Below, piece by piece: positions 44,302-59,462 of a stretch of DNA of 64,000 bases. The notes under the pieces are model-generated. The model made no database searches. It was given only the letters and a program-made list of their open reading frames with translations, and was not told the DNA's origin. The first letter of the stretch is position 1, and each line of letters opens with the position of its first letter. Position numbers and translations under genes: made by a program. Origin of the DNA: Cacajao melanocephalus (lineage: Eukaryota; Chordata; Mammalia; Primates; Pitheciidae); NCBI GenBank assembly GCA_963573385.1, contig CAUYLG010022071.1:1-64000 (forward strand), written 5' to 3'.

Positions 44302-44446
44302 TTACTATAACCTGTGATTCTTCCTTTAAATTAGCTGTCAAGCCCTTAGTCAAATTTCACTCATTCTTTATCTATTTTACAGCATCCTTTCTGGGAATCT
44401 GAACTGCCATCATGACAACTGATTATGATTCCAAGCCATAATACAC

Positions 44447-44755
44447 TTTTTTTTTTTTTTTTTTTTTTTTTTTTGGAGACATGGTCCTGCCGTCGCCTAG
44501 GCTGGTGTGCAGTTGTGCAGTCACGGCTCACAGTAGCCTTGACCTCCTGGGCTTAAGCTATCCTACTACTTCAGCTTCCTGAGTAGCTGGGACTACAGGT
44601 TCATGCTACATTGCCCAGCTAATTTTTGCATTTTTTGTAGAGGCAGGGTTTCACCATGTTGCCCAGGCTGGTCTCCAACTTCTGGCCCCAAACAATCCCA
44701 ATGCCTCGGGCTTCCAAAGTGCTGGGACTACAGGTGTGAGCCACCTGCCTGGCCT
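44447..44755 (-). mobile_element. Alu (old)
   Basis: A 28-nt poly(T), then GGAGACATGGTCCTGCC. Confidence 0.9.
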
Positions 44756-44848
44756 AATACACATTTTTATATTCCTCCTGTGCCCCCACATTTTAACTGG
44801 AGAAGAATGCAGATTTAACCTAGTAATTGCAATATAATAATTGCTGAA

Positions 44849-45604
<756 letters not shown>

Positions 45605-46239
45605 TCAATACTTATGTAAAATAGTAAGTTGAACTAAGGAAATAATTTGACTGATCTTTTGCATTTTTTAAGTCTACTTTCATGTTTGGACTATAATCAT
45701 CTTAAAATGTGATAACCCCCACAGTGGATTCCAGTTAGAAAAACATCCAGGAAAATAATTTGTTATGCATTTACGGAACCATTAATGATTTGCCCTGGCC
45801 TGTTTCACACAGCTAGATTAAGTAACTGGGTCTAGTGAGCAACACCCCAGAAGTCTGAAGGCAGAGGAGTTTACAAGGATTTGCAGATGTCCCGCTGTTA
45901 CAGCACTAAGAACTAGTCCACCTCTGTTGTAGTCAAGCATGGTGTTTACCCAATAATATATTAACTGTTGAAACACTCTTGACAACCCAGTGACCTCACA
46001 CCTCCTCATATTCTTAGGTCTAGTGGGCCACCAGTTTGATATTCTGGCTTTACACAAGGTAGTAAGTGATAAAGTAATCCCCCTGGTGATCAAACTTTTT
46101 TCTTTTCAAAAAGTGCTGCCAAGTCAACAGAGTCCCATTTTAAAAGACCCTTTTAATGAGAAATTTCATCAGGAGGGTCAAACACAAATGTATCAGTTAA
46201 GTGAAGATTTCTACATAGCATTAGGATAATTAACAGCAT

Positions 46240-47667
46240 GGCCACCAGCAAGATTATCATTCATATACCAAGCATTGTATTTTACATTCAGCAGACTATC
46301 AAATGTCCTTTAATTTCACAGATGACAATATGATACATACTGTGTAAGAAACACACAATAGTTTTGCAGTACAACTTCAAACTGTATACACATTGGAATA
46401 TAGATGTTAAACACTGGTGTACCAACGGTATTTTTGAATTTTAGATAGACTGCATACAAAATTTACAATGCAAATATTAGCTAATCTGAAAACTTTACTT
46501 CCCATAATATAAAAATGATACTTTGAGATGCAAATTTTACTATACAAACATTTAAAGTAATCATTAAAAACTCAACATTAGAATTTATAAAGATTAGCTA
46601 TAAAAATATATTGGCAGTCACTTTTCTTATAAAGGTACCATTCACTACATTACAAAATAGTCTCTAACATAAAATTGCCCTAATAACTATATTATTATAG
46701 AATCTGATAAACCCCTACATTAAATTGATTATAAAATTGTCTTGGAAAAACTTTGGTATGCATCTTCAGAAGGTTTTTAAAAAATAATATTTTAAGGGCC
46801 TGTAAACATTCCATTCTATTAAAGCACAGCAGAATAAGTAATGGCTATTCAACTGCATACAGAATATAGAATCAAAAAAACAATTTATTATATATTTGTA
46901 GAAAATCACCATTACCAGAGTGAGCAAAAATACCAACTATTTAAAAGTATCAAACTTTTAAACAGTTCTCTTTCCATTCTGATAAAAAATGTTATAAAAT
47001 CACCACACTCCATTCATGTACCTTAGATGCCTTTTAGGATAAAACCTCAAAAATAATTAACCCAGTCTCAAAAATCTATTCAAGTCCAATAAAGAAACTT
47101 CAAAAAACCCACTTAAAAGACTTGACATGAGAACAAGTATACATAATCAGAACACATACTTTATATATTTAGTAATGTACTAGGTTTTCTCTTCCTTTTG
47201 TAAATTAGTATTGGCAGAAATAAAATACACATGCATGCGCACACACACACACACATACACACACACATACACATATATAACTAAAAAAGGTAAATTTCAG
47301 CAAACAGAAATGCAAACCTGTAGGGTAAATTAATTTATTTTTAAAAATTTAGTTTATCAAATTTTATCTTCTCTGCCATTTTGGATTGGCAACTATTGGT
47401 TATTTAGAAAATTTAGACTGCTGAAAGTTCATTTCTTGCTTCTTGAATATGTTTAATTTCTACAAAGCTTCCAGTTGTGCCCATAGCTTCCTTGAGGTCA
47501 TTTTCCACTTTCTCCTCTGTTACTAGATATCGTGCATAAGACAGTTATCCTTGAGTTGGAAAAGCCTAAATAAAAAGCTTCACTTTTGACCTTTAATTTA
47601 TAAAACTCCACTAAGAAATCCATTTAATTTTTATGGAAGTCTACAAAAATATTTTCTTTCTTAAGAA
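46240..47667 (-). other. ATF1: ATF1 3' untranslated region (approximate extent)
   Basis: About 1.4 kb beyond the stop codon is AT-rich and free of Alus, unlike its surroundings, as expected for a 3'UTR under selection. Several AATAAA-type signals occur on the minus strand (plus-strand TTTATT near 46882 and 47333). The true cleavage site cannot be fixed from sequence. It contains a CA-rich microsatellite (47228-47280) and an unexplained 43-codon open run (see findings). Confidence 0.6.
47228..47280. repeat. (CA)n-rich microsatellite in ATF1 3'UTR region
   Basis: Interrupted CA/TACA units. On the transcript strand this is a GU-rich tract. Confidence 0.85.
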
Positions 47668-47812
47668 TCAAACACTTTTATTGGAATAAAGATCCTTCAA
47701 AGTTTTTAACTCTTCTATTAGAGTTTTATTCTGATTTTCCAGGACTGCAACTCGGTTTTCCAGGCATTTCACATATTCTTTCTTCTTTCTGCGACATTCT
47801 CGAGCAGCTTCT
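47668..47812 (-). CDS. ATF1: ATF1 exon 7, terminal coding exon (bZIP domain)
   Basis: This is the last coding exon of cyclic AMP-dependent transcription factor ATF-1, which binds CRE sites as a homodimer or with CREB/CREM in the nucleus. The acceptor AG is at 47813-47814; the stop TGA is at 47668-47670. It encodes 47 residues plus the last base of an Arg codon. The basic region EAARECRRKKKEYVKCLENR is followed by a leucine zipper with Leu every seventh residue (exon residues 17, 24, 31, 38) and the C-terminal end YSNKSV. All residues match human ATF1 as I remember it. The strong conservation next to Alu-filled introns supports a functional gene rather than a retrocopy, as do the neighbouring spliced exons. 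Confidence 0.97.
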
Positions 47813-47989
47813 CTAAATATGAGCATTTAAAAAACAATGTTAGAAAAAACTTCACCTTCTTTAAATGGTAAATGTTCTTCAGTAATTCTCCCTGGTCACC
47901 TTTTTTTCTCTTCATCATTTAAAAACTTAAAGTATCATCTACACACAACGAATACATAGATCTTAAGTGTAGAACTGAGTCAGTTTTGG

Positions 47990-48460
47990 CAATTGTGTAC
48001 ACCTGTATAACCCACACCTCTGTCAAGACAACACAATGTAGTTCTGGGCAGAAAGCTCCCCGCTACCCCTTCCTGGTCAGTCCCCTTCCAAGCAACTATT
48101 GTTTTGATTTTTATCGCCAGAGATTAGTTTTTTCCTATTCTAGAACCTCATGTAAGTGTCATACGCTATGTACTCTTGTGTCCCTTCACTCAGCACATCA
48201 CTGAGGTTCATCCATGTTGCTGCATGGTGGTTTGTTCCTTTACGTTGCTGGGCATATTCCACTGTATGAATGTAACCACCATTTGTTTATCCAGTCTCTT
48301 GGGCTGTTTCTAGGGTTAGCTGCATAGGCACTTTTTTTTTGTAGACAGGTTTCATTTCTCTTGAATAAATACCAAAGAGTGAAATTATAGGTCCTCTGGT
48401 TAACTTGTGACACATAATTTCTGTTATTTAAGTTCAAATTACAAACAATGCTTGAGCAAA
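47990..48460 (-). mobile_element. Old L1ME relic
   Basis: TGAGGTTCATCCATGTTGCTG and CCAAAGAGTGAAATTATAGG are L1ME antisense signatures. Further eroded pieces lie at 48940-49130, 49600-49860, 50310-50620 and 50770-51095. Confidence 0.65.
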
Positions 48461-48535
48461 TAGTTCTGTGCATGTCATAGAACATTTCTGTGAAGTCACA
48501 TGTAAGTTATATATACATATAGAAATAGGAAGTAT

Positions 48536-48946
<411 letters not shown>

Positions 48947-49139
48947 CTATATATGTAGATATTATTTGCAACTTGCTTTTTTAGTACAAATCTATACTTT
49001 TAAAAGCACTGTGCAAAATCTGTAATATGAATATACCACAGTTTAACTGTCCCCTCACAAAAAGGCTTTCACTTATTTACTTTACATTTAAGCTCTGTTG
49101 GAGTTAACAAACAGGTTTTTAAGTGGCTTCCAGTAAACA

Positions 49140-49338
49140 TTCCTCTTCTTTTTTCTTTTGTTTTGAGACAGCATCTCACTTTGTCATCCAGGCTGAGTGC
49201 AGTGACTACAGGCACACACCAACACACCAGCTAATTTCATTTTATTTTTGTAGAGATGAGGTCTCATTCTGTTGCCTAGGCTGGTCTCACTCTTGGTCAC
49301 AGTGTTGGGATTATGGGAGTGAGCCACCTGCTCAGCCT
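49140..49338 (-). mobile_element. Alu with large internal deletion
   Basis: Jumps from GTGCAGTGAC to TACAGGCACACACC. Confidence 0.85.
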
Positions 49339-49849
49339 CCATTCTTTACATGCCCTTTGACACATGTATTTCTTGCAGGATCACAAGCTATATTCACTTA
49401 AAGTCCAGAGACAGTGCCAATTTATATCCATTGAAGTACAGAGAAATAAGGGTGAAAAAAAAGGAAAAAAAAAATCCCAGAGTTTGGGGGGGAGAAGATT
49501 TGTCAAATTATCCTCCAGAGTATTTGTGTCATCTACATTCCCATGGGCGGTACATGAGAGTACCTGTTACATTATGAACACTTTAAAATTGTTGTTAGTC
49601 TAGTGGCTGACAAAAAGTGAATCTCACTGCTTTACCATTTCCCTGATGATGCACAAAGTTTGGTATCATTTCATGTTTACAAGGCCATCTTTCACTGACC
49701 AGTTTCCTTCTGTTAAGTCTCTTATTTACAGAAATCAATCTTTATGTATCTATTATATCTTGTAATTCTTTCTCTTCATATAAAAGTTGCAAATATTTTT
49801 CCCAGTTAAGAGACTTATTTTTAAGTCTGTTTATGGTATCTTTTGTTAA

Positions 49850-50302
<453 letters not shown>

Positions 50303-50621
50303 TTTCATTGCTTATTTTTATAGTTGCAGTATATTTGTATATGACCCTAAAACTACATACCATTTAGTTTATTTTCTAAAATTATAAAATATCATACTTT
50401 GTGTATTCTGTTGCAACTTGTTTTTCACTCAATTTTTCTAAGATTTACTCATGTTGAAATGATTATTCAGTCATTACAAATAAACATTCCATTGTATAAA
50501 TACGATCACAATTTATGTACCTATTCTTTTTCCCCCATTTTTATGTTTAGGCTCAATATGTACCTGTTCTGTTATCAATGAATCTTAAGGTTGTTTCTTG
50601 ATTTTTTTGCTGTTATTAAAA

Positions 50622-50760
50622 TTCTTTTTTTAAATTTTTTTTATAAGATGGGGTTTCACCATGTTTGTCAGGCTGGTCTTGAACGCCTGACCTCAGGTGA
50701 TCCGCCCGCCTTGGCCTCCAGAGTGCTTGGATTATAGGCGTGAGCCACCACGCCTGGTCA
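50622..50760 (-). mobile_element. Partial Alu (one arm)
   Basis: T-rich start, then GGGGTTTCACCATG to CACGCCTGG. Confidence 0.88.
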
Positions 50761-51099
50761 TAAAAATTCTTATACATACTTCCTGTAAGTTTCTCTCAGT
50801 CACACAGACTAAAACAGCTGGGTCACAGAGTCATCCATGCTAACTGTACAAGAAAGGCCTAATTAATTTCCAAAGTGGCTGCACCAATTTATGCTCCTAT
50901 AGCAGTATCTATGAATTCCTGACCATTGTTCCAAATCCTTGCCAACTCTTGGTTGGACTTTAAAATTTTTGCCAATCGGGTGGGTATAAAGGGTATGTAA
51001 GTGTGTAGCATTAATGTGCATTTCTTTGATTACTAATAAGATTGAGTAGTCTTTTATATGATCATTAACTACTTGTGTTTTGTGGGGTTCTTTTCAGTT

Positions 51100-52262
<1,163 letters not shown>

Positions 52263-52264
52263 TT

Positions 52265-52565
52265 AGGCTGGGCACATGGCTTATGCCTATAATCCCATCA
52301 TTTTGGAAGGCTGAGGCAGGTGGATGGATCACTTGAGCCCAGGTTTGAGACCAGCCTAAGTAACATGGCAGAACCCCATCTCTACAAAAAAAAAAATACA
52401 AAAATTAGCTGGGTGTGGTGGTGTGCACTTGTAGTCTCAGCTACTTTGGAGGCTAAGCTGGATCACTTGAGCCTAGGAGGCAGAGGTTGCAGTAAGCCAA
52501 TGTTGCGCCACTGCATGCCAGCGTGGAGTGACAGAGTGAGACCTTGTCTCAAAAAAACACACAAA
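52265..52565 (+). mobile_element. Alu (old) 3' of ATF1 exon 6 in transcript sense
   Basis: Diverged AluJ-like dimer with ACACACAAAAAC tail. Confidence 0.88.
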
Positions 52566-52584
52566 AACCAAATTTAACTTTTCT

Positions 52585-53150
52585 ACTTTTTGAACTTTTT
52601 TGTTAAAAACTAAGACATCAACATACACATTAGCCTAGGCTAATTAGCCTAGGGTCAGGATCATCAATCTCACTGTCTTCCACCTCTACACCTTATCCCA
52701 CTGGAAGGTCTTCAGGGGCTATAACACACAGGGAGCTGTCATTCTCTCTTTCTTCGTGAGATAGGGTCTTGCTCTGTTGCCCAATGATAACAAGGCTGGC
52801 TTCTGCAATACCTCCTGTAGGGGCTGCCTTGAGGCTGTTTTACAGTTAACCTTTTTTTAATAAGTAGAAGGCATACACTTTAATGATAAAAAGTATAGTA
52901 AATTCATAAACCAGTAACATAGTTATTTATTATCAGTATCAAGTATTATGTTCTACACATAACTGCATGTGTCACACTTTTATATGACTGGCAGCACAAT
53001 AGGTTTGTTTATACAGCATCACCACAAATATCTATGACATTACCACAGGACTTTTTCAGCTCTATTATAATTTTATGGGATCACTGTCATTCCCATTTAC
53101 TTAAACATTGTTATGCAGCTCATGACTGCATACAATTCCAATTAACATCT
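52585..53150. mobile_element. Tigger-type DNA transposon fragment
   Basis: Same family as 15137: GGTCAGGATCATCAATCTCA, CACTGGAAGGTCTTCAGGGG, and the terminus near CAGCTCATGACTGCATAC. It ends about 60 bp from ATF1 exon 6. A short Alu-like insert lies at 52740-52784. Confidence 0.75.
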
Positions 53151-53211
53151 GGTTATGTTTTGAGATTTATAAAAACATTACCCACTCTGGCAGTATGATT
53201 TTACGACCTAC

Positions 53212-53371
53212 CTGTTTTTCATTAACCTTATTTCTCTTTTCAATTGGGGGTCATCTGTCTTAGTTGTCTGAGAGGTAAGAGACACAGGAGATGTCATAAC
53301 CACAGTTTGTGGCAGAGAAGTAGCTGAAGGTGTAGTTCGGATCTGGTATGTCTGCATATCTCCTGATGCAG
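53212..53371 (-). CDS. ATF1: ATF1 exon 6
   Basis: This 160-nt exon has an acceptor CTAG (AG at 53372-53373) and a GTAGGT donor (53206-53211). It encodes a Thr/Ser-rich part of the activation domain, from ASGDMQTYQIRTTPSATS through TVVMTSPVS and TKTDDPQLKR into REIRLMKNR at the start of the basic region. The split Arg codon continues in exon 7, so phases agree. One change from the remembered human protein is Ser for Thr in SPVTLTS. The transition into the DNA-binding domain is unchanged. Confidence 0.96.
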
Positions 53372-53459
53372 CTAGATGGTAAAAAAAAAAGTGAATAAGT
53401 TAGTTGGTAAGTGTCTCTGAGTGTTAGGACACCTTCTGTAGACAGTTAAGCATACTTAC

Positions 53460-53642
53460 TCTGTACAACCACCTGATTGCTGGGAACAAGTATCTGCTGG
53501 CCATCAGAGGTCTGTGCATACTGAAGAATAGTTGTACCTTGCTGAGTACTGCCTGAATTTGTCATGGTTAATGTCTGAAGTCCCTGTACTCCATCTGTGC
53601 CTGGACTCGCCAACTGTAAGGCTCCATTTGGGGCAATGGCAA
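53460..53642 (-). CDS. ATF1: ATF1 exon 5 (Q-rich activation region)
   Basis: This 183-nt exon has a TTAAAG acceptor (AG at 53643-53644) and a GTAAGT donor (53454-53459). It encodes AIAPNGALQLASPGTDG, QTLTMTNSG, TTILQYAQTSDGQQIL and VPSNQVVVQ, the glutamine-rich Q2-type activation segment shared by CREB, CREM and ATF1. The first two bases complete an Ile codon begun in exon 4 and the last A opens a Thr codon finished in exon 6. I see no amino-acid difference from remembered human sequence. Only an 88-bp intron (53372-53459) separates it from exon 6. Confidence 0.97.
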
Positions 53643-53978
53643 CTTTAATCAAAAAGAGAAAATAACCATTGTAAGGTTATACAATACACTAATTCAAAGG
53701 AGTGGCAAAAAGCCCACAAATACTGTTTACTAAAACAGGTATGAATGCAGTTCTGCTTGGTAACTGCTAACTACTTTAGGTGAACTACATGTAAAAGGAA
53801 CGAAACAGCATTTCTTTATAAAAATTTTATAGTTCAGATGCACCACCTTAAATTTAATCTCAAATTACATAACTGAGTAGTTAAAAACAGCACACATATT
53901 TGAACTCCATAGAACACTCCATGCTAATTGCTAATGTTGTCGTAACAATTCTGAGGCATTAGAAGAGGGCACTGATAG

Positions 53979-54290
<312 letters not shown>

Positions 54291-54951
54291 CATGGTAGCT
54301 AATTTTTAAGAAAAAATAAAAAGGAAATACATAGTTTGTAATTTTGAGTAAAAAGCATTAAAAAGGTTATTACTTTAAAATATTTTTTAATAGGTAACAT
54401 GCTTAGATAACATGTGCTTATGGAAAAAAATTCGATAGAATAAAAGGTTATATAATGAGAATTCTTCTTTATACTGTTTCTTAGCTCCATTTTCTAGTGG
54501 TACCACTGTTAAATGTATTACATGGTATTAAGATATTTATTTAAGTGATAGTTAAGAAATGTAATCTATTCATTCACTTCCTAGTGAAAATCACTAATAA
54601 AGATACCAGAAAGCCACTATGTAGAAAACAGTATTTAGCTCCCACAAACATTTTTTCACTGAATTATACCTTTGTTCATGCTTTCCCCTCAGCCCTTAAA
54701 TGAAATGCTCATAAGGCATGACCAAATAGAAAACATTTAATCTTCACAATCTAATGCCTCATCTCTATACCCTCTTTTCAGATTAAAATTATGAAACTTT
54801 TTTTTTCTTTTATGCTTTGGCTACCAGGAAGCCAAAATACATGTGTGTATATTTTGATGGAAAAATAATTTTTTTATGAGTTCATAATTATCCCTCCCCA
54901 ATTGCCCCAAATTTAATTTATGAGTTTCAAAATATTTATTTAAAAATGTTG

Positions 54952-55082
54952 GCCGGTGCGGTGGCTCATGCCTGTAATCCTAGCACTTTGGGAGGCCGAG
55001 GTGGGTGGATCACCTGAGGTCAGGAGTTCAAGACCAGCCTGGCCATCATGGTGAAACCCCAACTTTTTTAAAAAAAAAAAAA
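54952..55082 (+). mobile_element. Alu left monomer
   Basis: GGCCGGTGCGGTGGCTC to an A run. Confidence 0.9.
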
Positions 55083-55106
55083 GTTAGATACAGAGATATG
55101 ATGGAT

Positions 55107-55406
55107 TTTTTTTTTTTTTTTTTTTTTTTTGAGACAGGGTCTCACTTGTCACTGAGGCTGAAGTGTAGTGGTGTGGTCCTGGTTCACCACTGCACTCTAC
55201 CTCCTGGGCTCAAGCAATCCTCCCACCTCGGCCTTCCAAGTAGCTGGAACTATAGATGCATACAACCATGCTCGGCTAATTTTTAAATTTTTTATAGAGA
55301 TAGGGTTTCCCTATATTGATTACCCAGACTGGTCTTGAAATCAAGTGATCCTCCCACTTTGGCCTCCCAAAGTGCAGGGATTAGGCGTGATATACCACAC
55401 CAGGCT
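55107..55406 (-). mobile_element. Alu
   Basis: 24-nt poly(T) start, ends near CACCAGGC; tail-to-tail with the previous monomer. 55407-55830 is unassigned. Confidence 0.88.
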
Positions 55407-55834
55407 AAGATTTGCTCTGAAGTTATATTATATAGTCTCAATCTTCTTCCCTGCAACATATGATTATATATATATACACACACTTTTATTTATACAAGTA
55501 TAAACATAAATAAAATTAAAGGTCTCATTATTTCTCTCTATTTCATTGGCCCCCTTTAGCCCCATCCTGAGGTAATTATTTTTGGTGCACATCCTTCCCA
55601 TTATTTTCCTGTGCTTACAACAGACTTTATCAGTATCAGACTTGAATATACTTGGCTATTACGTTGAGTGGCAAAAACCGCAATTACTTTTACATCAATC
55701 TAATATATCAAAATACATACCTGTAGATGCCAATGTTTTTATATTAAATGTTAATACATATTTTCATTTTTGCAACTTCCTGTTCTTAACATGTGTATTT
55801 ACCTGTTAATGTGCTGTATTTATTCTAAAACTGA

Positions 55835-56020
55835 GCTGTCTGATAGGGTAGCCATTAGCCCCATGTGGCTATTTAAATTAACTAAAATTAAACAAAATTA
55901 AAGTATCAGTTTCTCAGTCCCACCAGCCACATTTCAAGCAATCAATAGTCACACATGGTTTAGTGGTTACTATTCTGGGACAATGCATATATGAAACATT
56001 CTCAGTATCATACAAAATTC
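55835..56020. mobile_element. MER3-like hAT DNA element, second copy
   Basis: AGGGTAGCCATTAGCCCCAT and CACATTTCAAGCAATCAATA resemble the copy at 26217. Located in ATF1 intron 4. Confidence 0.6.
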
Positions 56021-56139
56021 TAAGGGCCCATGCTGCCCTAAATACTAACTTGTACTACACTTATTTCAATGATAACATGTGAACCCCCCCACTACCTCCA
56101 ATCTCTGCTTCCAAGTTTCTTTCCTTGCAACCAATGCTT

Positions 56140-56232
56140 GCCTTCCTGCCTTCCTTCCTTTCCTTTCTCTCTTTCTTTCCTTCCTCCCTCACTCTCTTCT
56201 TCCCTCCCTCCTCTCTCTTTCTTCTTTTCCTG
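56140..56232. repeat. Pyrimidine-rich tract (CCTT/CTCT)n
   Basis: About 90 nt of CCTTCCTTTCC-type units next to the T-rich end of a minus-strand Alu. Confidence 0.85.
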
Positions 56233-56516
56233 AGACTGGTCTTGCTCTGTCGCCCAGGCTGGAGTGCAGTGGTATAATCATGGCTCACAGTAACTTCAAA
56301 TTCCTGGACTCAAGAGATTTCACCTTAGCCTCCTGAGTAGATGGGATTGTCACATGCCACAATGCCTAGCTAATTCTTCATTTATGTATTTACTGTTTTA
56401 TAGAGACACAGTCTTGCTATGTTACCAAGGCTGGTCCTGAACCTGGCTTCAAGCAATCCTCCAGCCTCACCCTCTCAACGTACTGAGATTATAGGCATGA
56501 GCCACCATGCCTGGCC
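56227..56516 (-). mobile_element. Alu (old)
   Basis: Preceded by a pyrimidine tract. Confidence 0.88.
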
Positions 56517-56538
56517 CCCAGTTTCTCAAGAGGTATTT

Positions 56539-56540
<2 letters not shown>

Positions 56541-56614
<74 letters not shown>

Positions 56615-56642
56615 CACATATACATACACATACACACACACA
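56541..56642. repeat. Compound (TA)n(CA)n microsatellite
   Basis: About 40 nt of TA, then about 25 nt of CA, then mixed TACA, between two minus-strand Alus. A further (TA)n is at 56786-56805. Confidence 0.9.
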
Positions 56643-56645
56643 TTC

Positions 56646-56785
56646 TTTTTTTTTTTTTTTTTTTTTAATAAAGACGGGGTTTCACCACGTTGGTCAGGCT
56701 GGTCTTGAACTCCCGACCTCAGGTGATCCGCCTGTCTTGGCCTCCAAAGTGCTTGGATTACAGGCATGAGCCAACGTGCCCGGCC
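56646..56785 (-). mobile_element. Partial Alu (one arm)
   Basis: T-rich run, AAGACGGGGTTTCACC to GTGCCCGGCC. Confidence 0.9.
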
Positions 56786-57760
56786 ATATATATATATATA
56801 TATATTCTTTAATTCATTTATTCATAACAAACGTAACTGAAAGCCTACTATTTGCCAGGTCCTATATGTCGAAGCTGTAGTTGTGAATGAAACAAATAAG
56901 ATTCTTTCCCTTAAGGATCTTATAGTCTAGTGGGGAAAACAGAGAATAAATAAGCTAATCTATAATTACATACATACAATCTATAATTAAACTAATATGT
57001 ACTGTCTTTTAATTATATGTAAATTTATTTAAAAAATACAGGTGGTTAATGAAAACTAAAGGGAGGAGACATGTTTGAAAAAGAGTGATCTCTTTGTGGA
57101 GGTGACACTTAAGCAGAGCAGGGGCATAGGATCTGGGAGAGTATGCCAGGCTTGAGCAGTGACAACTCCAGAGATTCTGAGGCAGAAACAAGCTTCGTGT
57201 GTCTGAGGTACAGTATAGGAAGCTGGGTGGTCAGAATGCCATCAAGTGGCAGGAGATGAGGTCAGAGTGGTAGGCAGATCCTAAATGTAATGCCTTGTAA
57301 GACTGAGATTTTATTCTAAGTACGATAAGATGTCAATTGAGGATTCTGAGCAAGAGCGATGTGATCTACTTAACATCTTAAATAAATCACTTTGGCCACA
57401 GTATGGAAAACTGATGATTGGAGCAAGAATGGAAGCAAGATGACCAACTGGATGCCTACTCCAGTAATTCAGATCAGAGTCTAAACCAAGGTGGTGGTGG
57501 TTAGAGATGGCCAGAGGTGGTCAGATGGGACATACATGTTGTGGCAAGACTGAATGAGACTTAAAGATTAATGTTAGGAGTGGAGGGGGTAATAACAAAC
57601 GGACAGCACAAGTAAATTCCTTAGGGTGCTAGAACAACATCTCGATTGATGGTGTTAAACTATTCTACACATTTGTCAAAAGTCATAGACTTAAACTCCC
57701 CAGAGAGTGAATTTTACTATATATAAATCAAACAATAAATATTTTTAATGAATAGGCAGG

Positions 57761-58045
<285 letters not shown>

Positions 58046-58849
58046 AAAAGAATGAACAAAACAGATCTAAATGCGTATTATATTAAATACCACCTTCATC
58101 CTATTTCTGTATCAGTGAGCTAAAAAGACAAAAGCCAAAAAAAAGTTTGAAAAAAGATATGTATGTGTGTGTAATTTGTTCAACTTTGTTGTGTAGTTTG
58201 AAATTTTTCATTAAAAAAATATTGGAAGCAAAACTAGAAATTAAACTTAAAAATAGAGGATTAATTTATTACCTTGTTAATTTTGCCAAATGTCATTTTA
58301 ATAAACCAATAGACCTCATTCACTAAATTACTGGGGAAAAGACCTACATGATAACCTAAGTACAAGTTACTAATCCATAGACTGCTGTTGACCATCAGTG
58401 AGGATACATATGTTTGTTTGTGTAGGTATTTCTGTTCTATCACTCTGTCTCCTGACTCTAAGCTTTCCTCTCAAAGGCTAGGACCACACTTGCTTCCTTT
58501 GTAACTTGACCTAGCTCCCAGGTGGGATGCTGTAAACCAACAGGTGCTCACTTTGTTCTGTGTACTGACTAATATTCATAGCAACACTTTTAGATATGCA
58601 GATTTAGTGTTCTATTAAAGTTGATCAGTTCCTTATTGTTTACGGTGGGAACTCTATAACTCACACTGCAAAACAATCTCTATCCTCTTTCTGATCCAAA
58701 TTTCCTTAACCTCCCACTGAAAAGTCAACATTTATGTTTAATCTTTCATACAGTAATTTCTGCTGAAATTAAGGTAATAGACATAACTGGCTGGCATCCA
58801 AAAGAAAAATTTGTAAGATGCAGTATAGTTTGAGGTAAAATTATATGTG

Positions 58850-59320
58850 TAGACTCAGACAAATCTAATTTTGAATCCTAGCTCCATCATATACAAGCTA
58901 TGTGACTTCAAGAACAGTATCTAGGCCGGGCATGGTGGCGCCTGTAATCCCAGCACTTTGGGAGGCCGTGGCAGGAGGATCACCTGAGGTCACAAGTTCT
59001 AAACCAGCCTGGCCAACATGGTGAAACCCCATCTCTACTAAAAATACAAAAATTAGCCAAGTGCAATGGCAGGAACCTGTAATCACAGCTACTTAGGAGG
59101 CTGAAGCAGGAAAATCATTTCTGAAAGGCAGAGGTTGCAGTAAGCCGAGATTGTGCCACTGCACTCCAGCCTGGGTGACAGAACAAGGCTGTGTCTCCAA
59201 AACAAAAAAAAAACAAAAAACAAATCCAGTATCTAATGCTATGGGTCTCAGTTCCCTCATACATTTATAACTGCCTATGTCACAAAGTTGTTGTAGGAAT
59301 AAATAAAATAATGCTGAAAA
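58850..59320 (+). repeat. MIR split by an Alu
   Basis: TTTTGAATCCTAGCTCCATC before the Alu, and GTCTCAGTTCCCTCATACAT with GTTGTTGTAGGAATAAATAA after it, form one MIR interrupted by the Alu at 58924. Confidence 0.7.
58924..59222 (+). mobile_element. Alu downstream of ATF1 exon 4 (transcript sense)
   Basis: Splits a MIR; 5' part lacks GCTCAC (GGTGGCGCCTGTAATCC). Confidence 0.92.
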
Positions 59321-59462
59321 AGTACTTCTCATTATTCCTGGCTGAAAACGTCCTTTAATAATCATCACTATTAAAGTATGACAATTTTTCTAACACCATT
59401 TCTTTCTACAAAAAAGTCAGGTTTTGTATGTTTATAATGTGGAAATTGATTCCTGTACATAC

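Noticed and set aside
45818..46093. 91-codon minus-strand frame downstream of ATF1
   Set aside because: No motif or family resemblance; consistent with chance.
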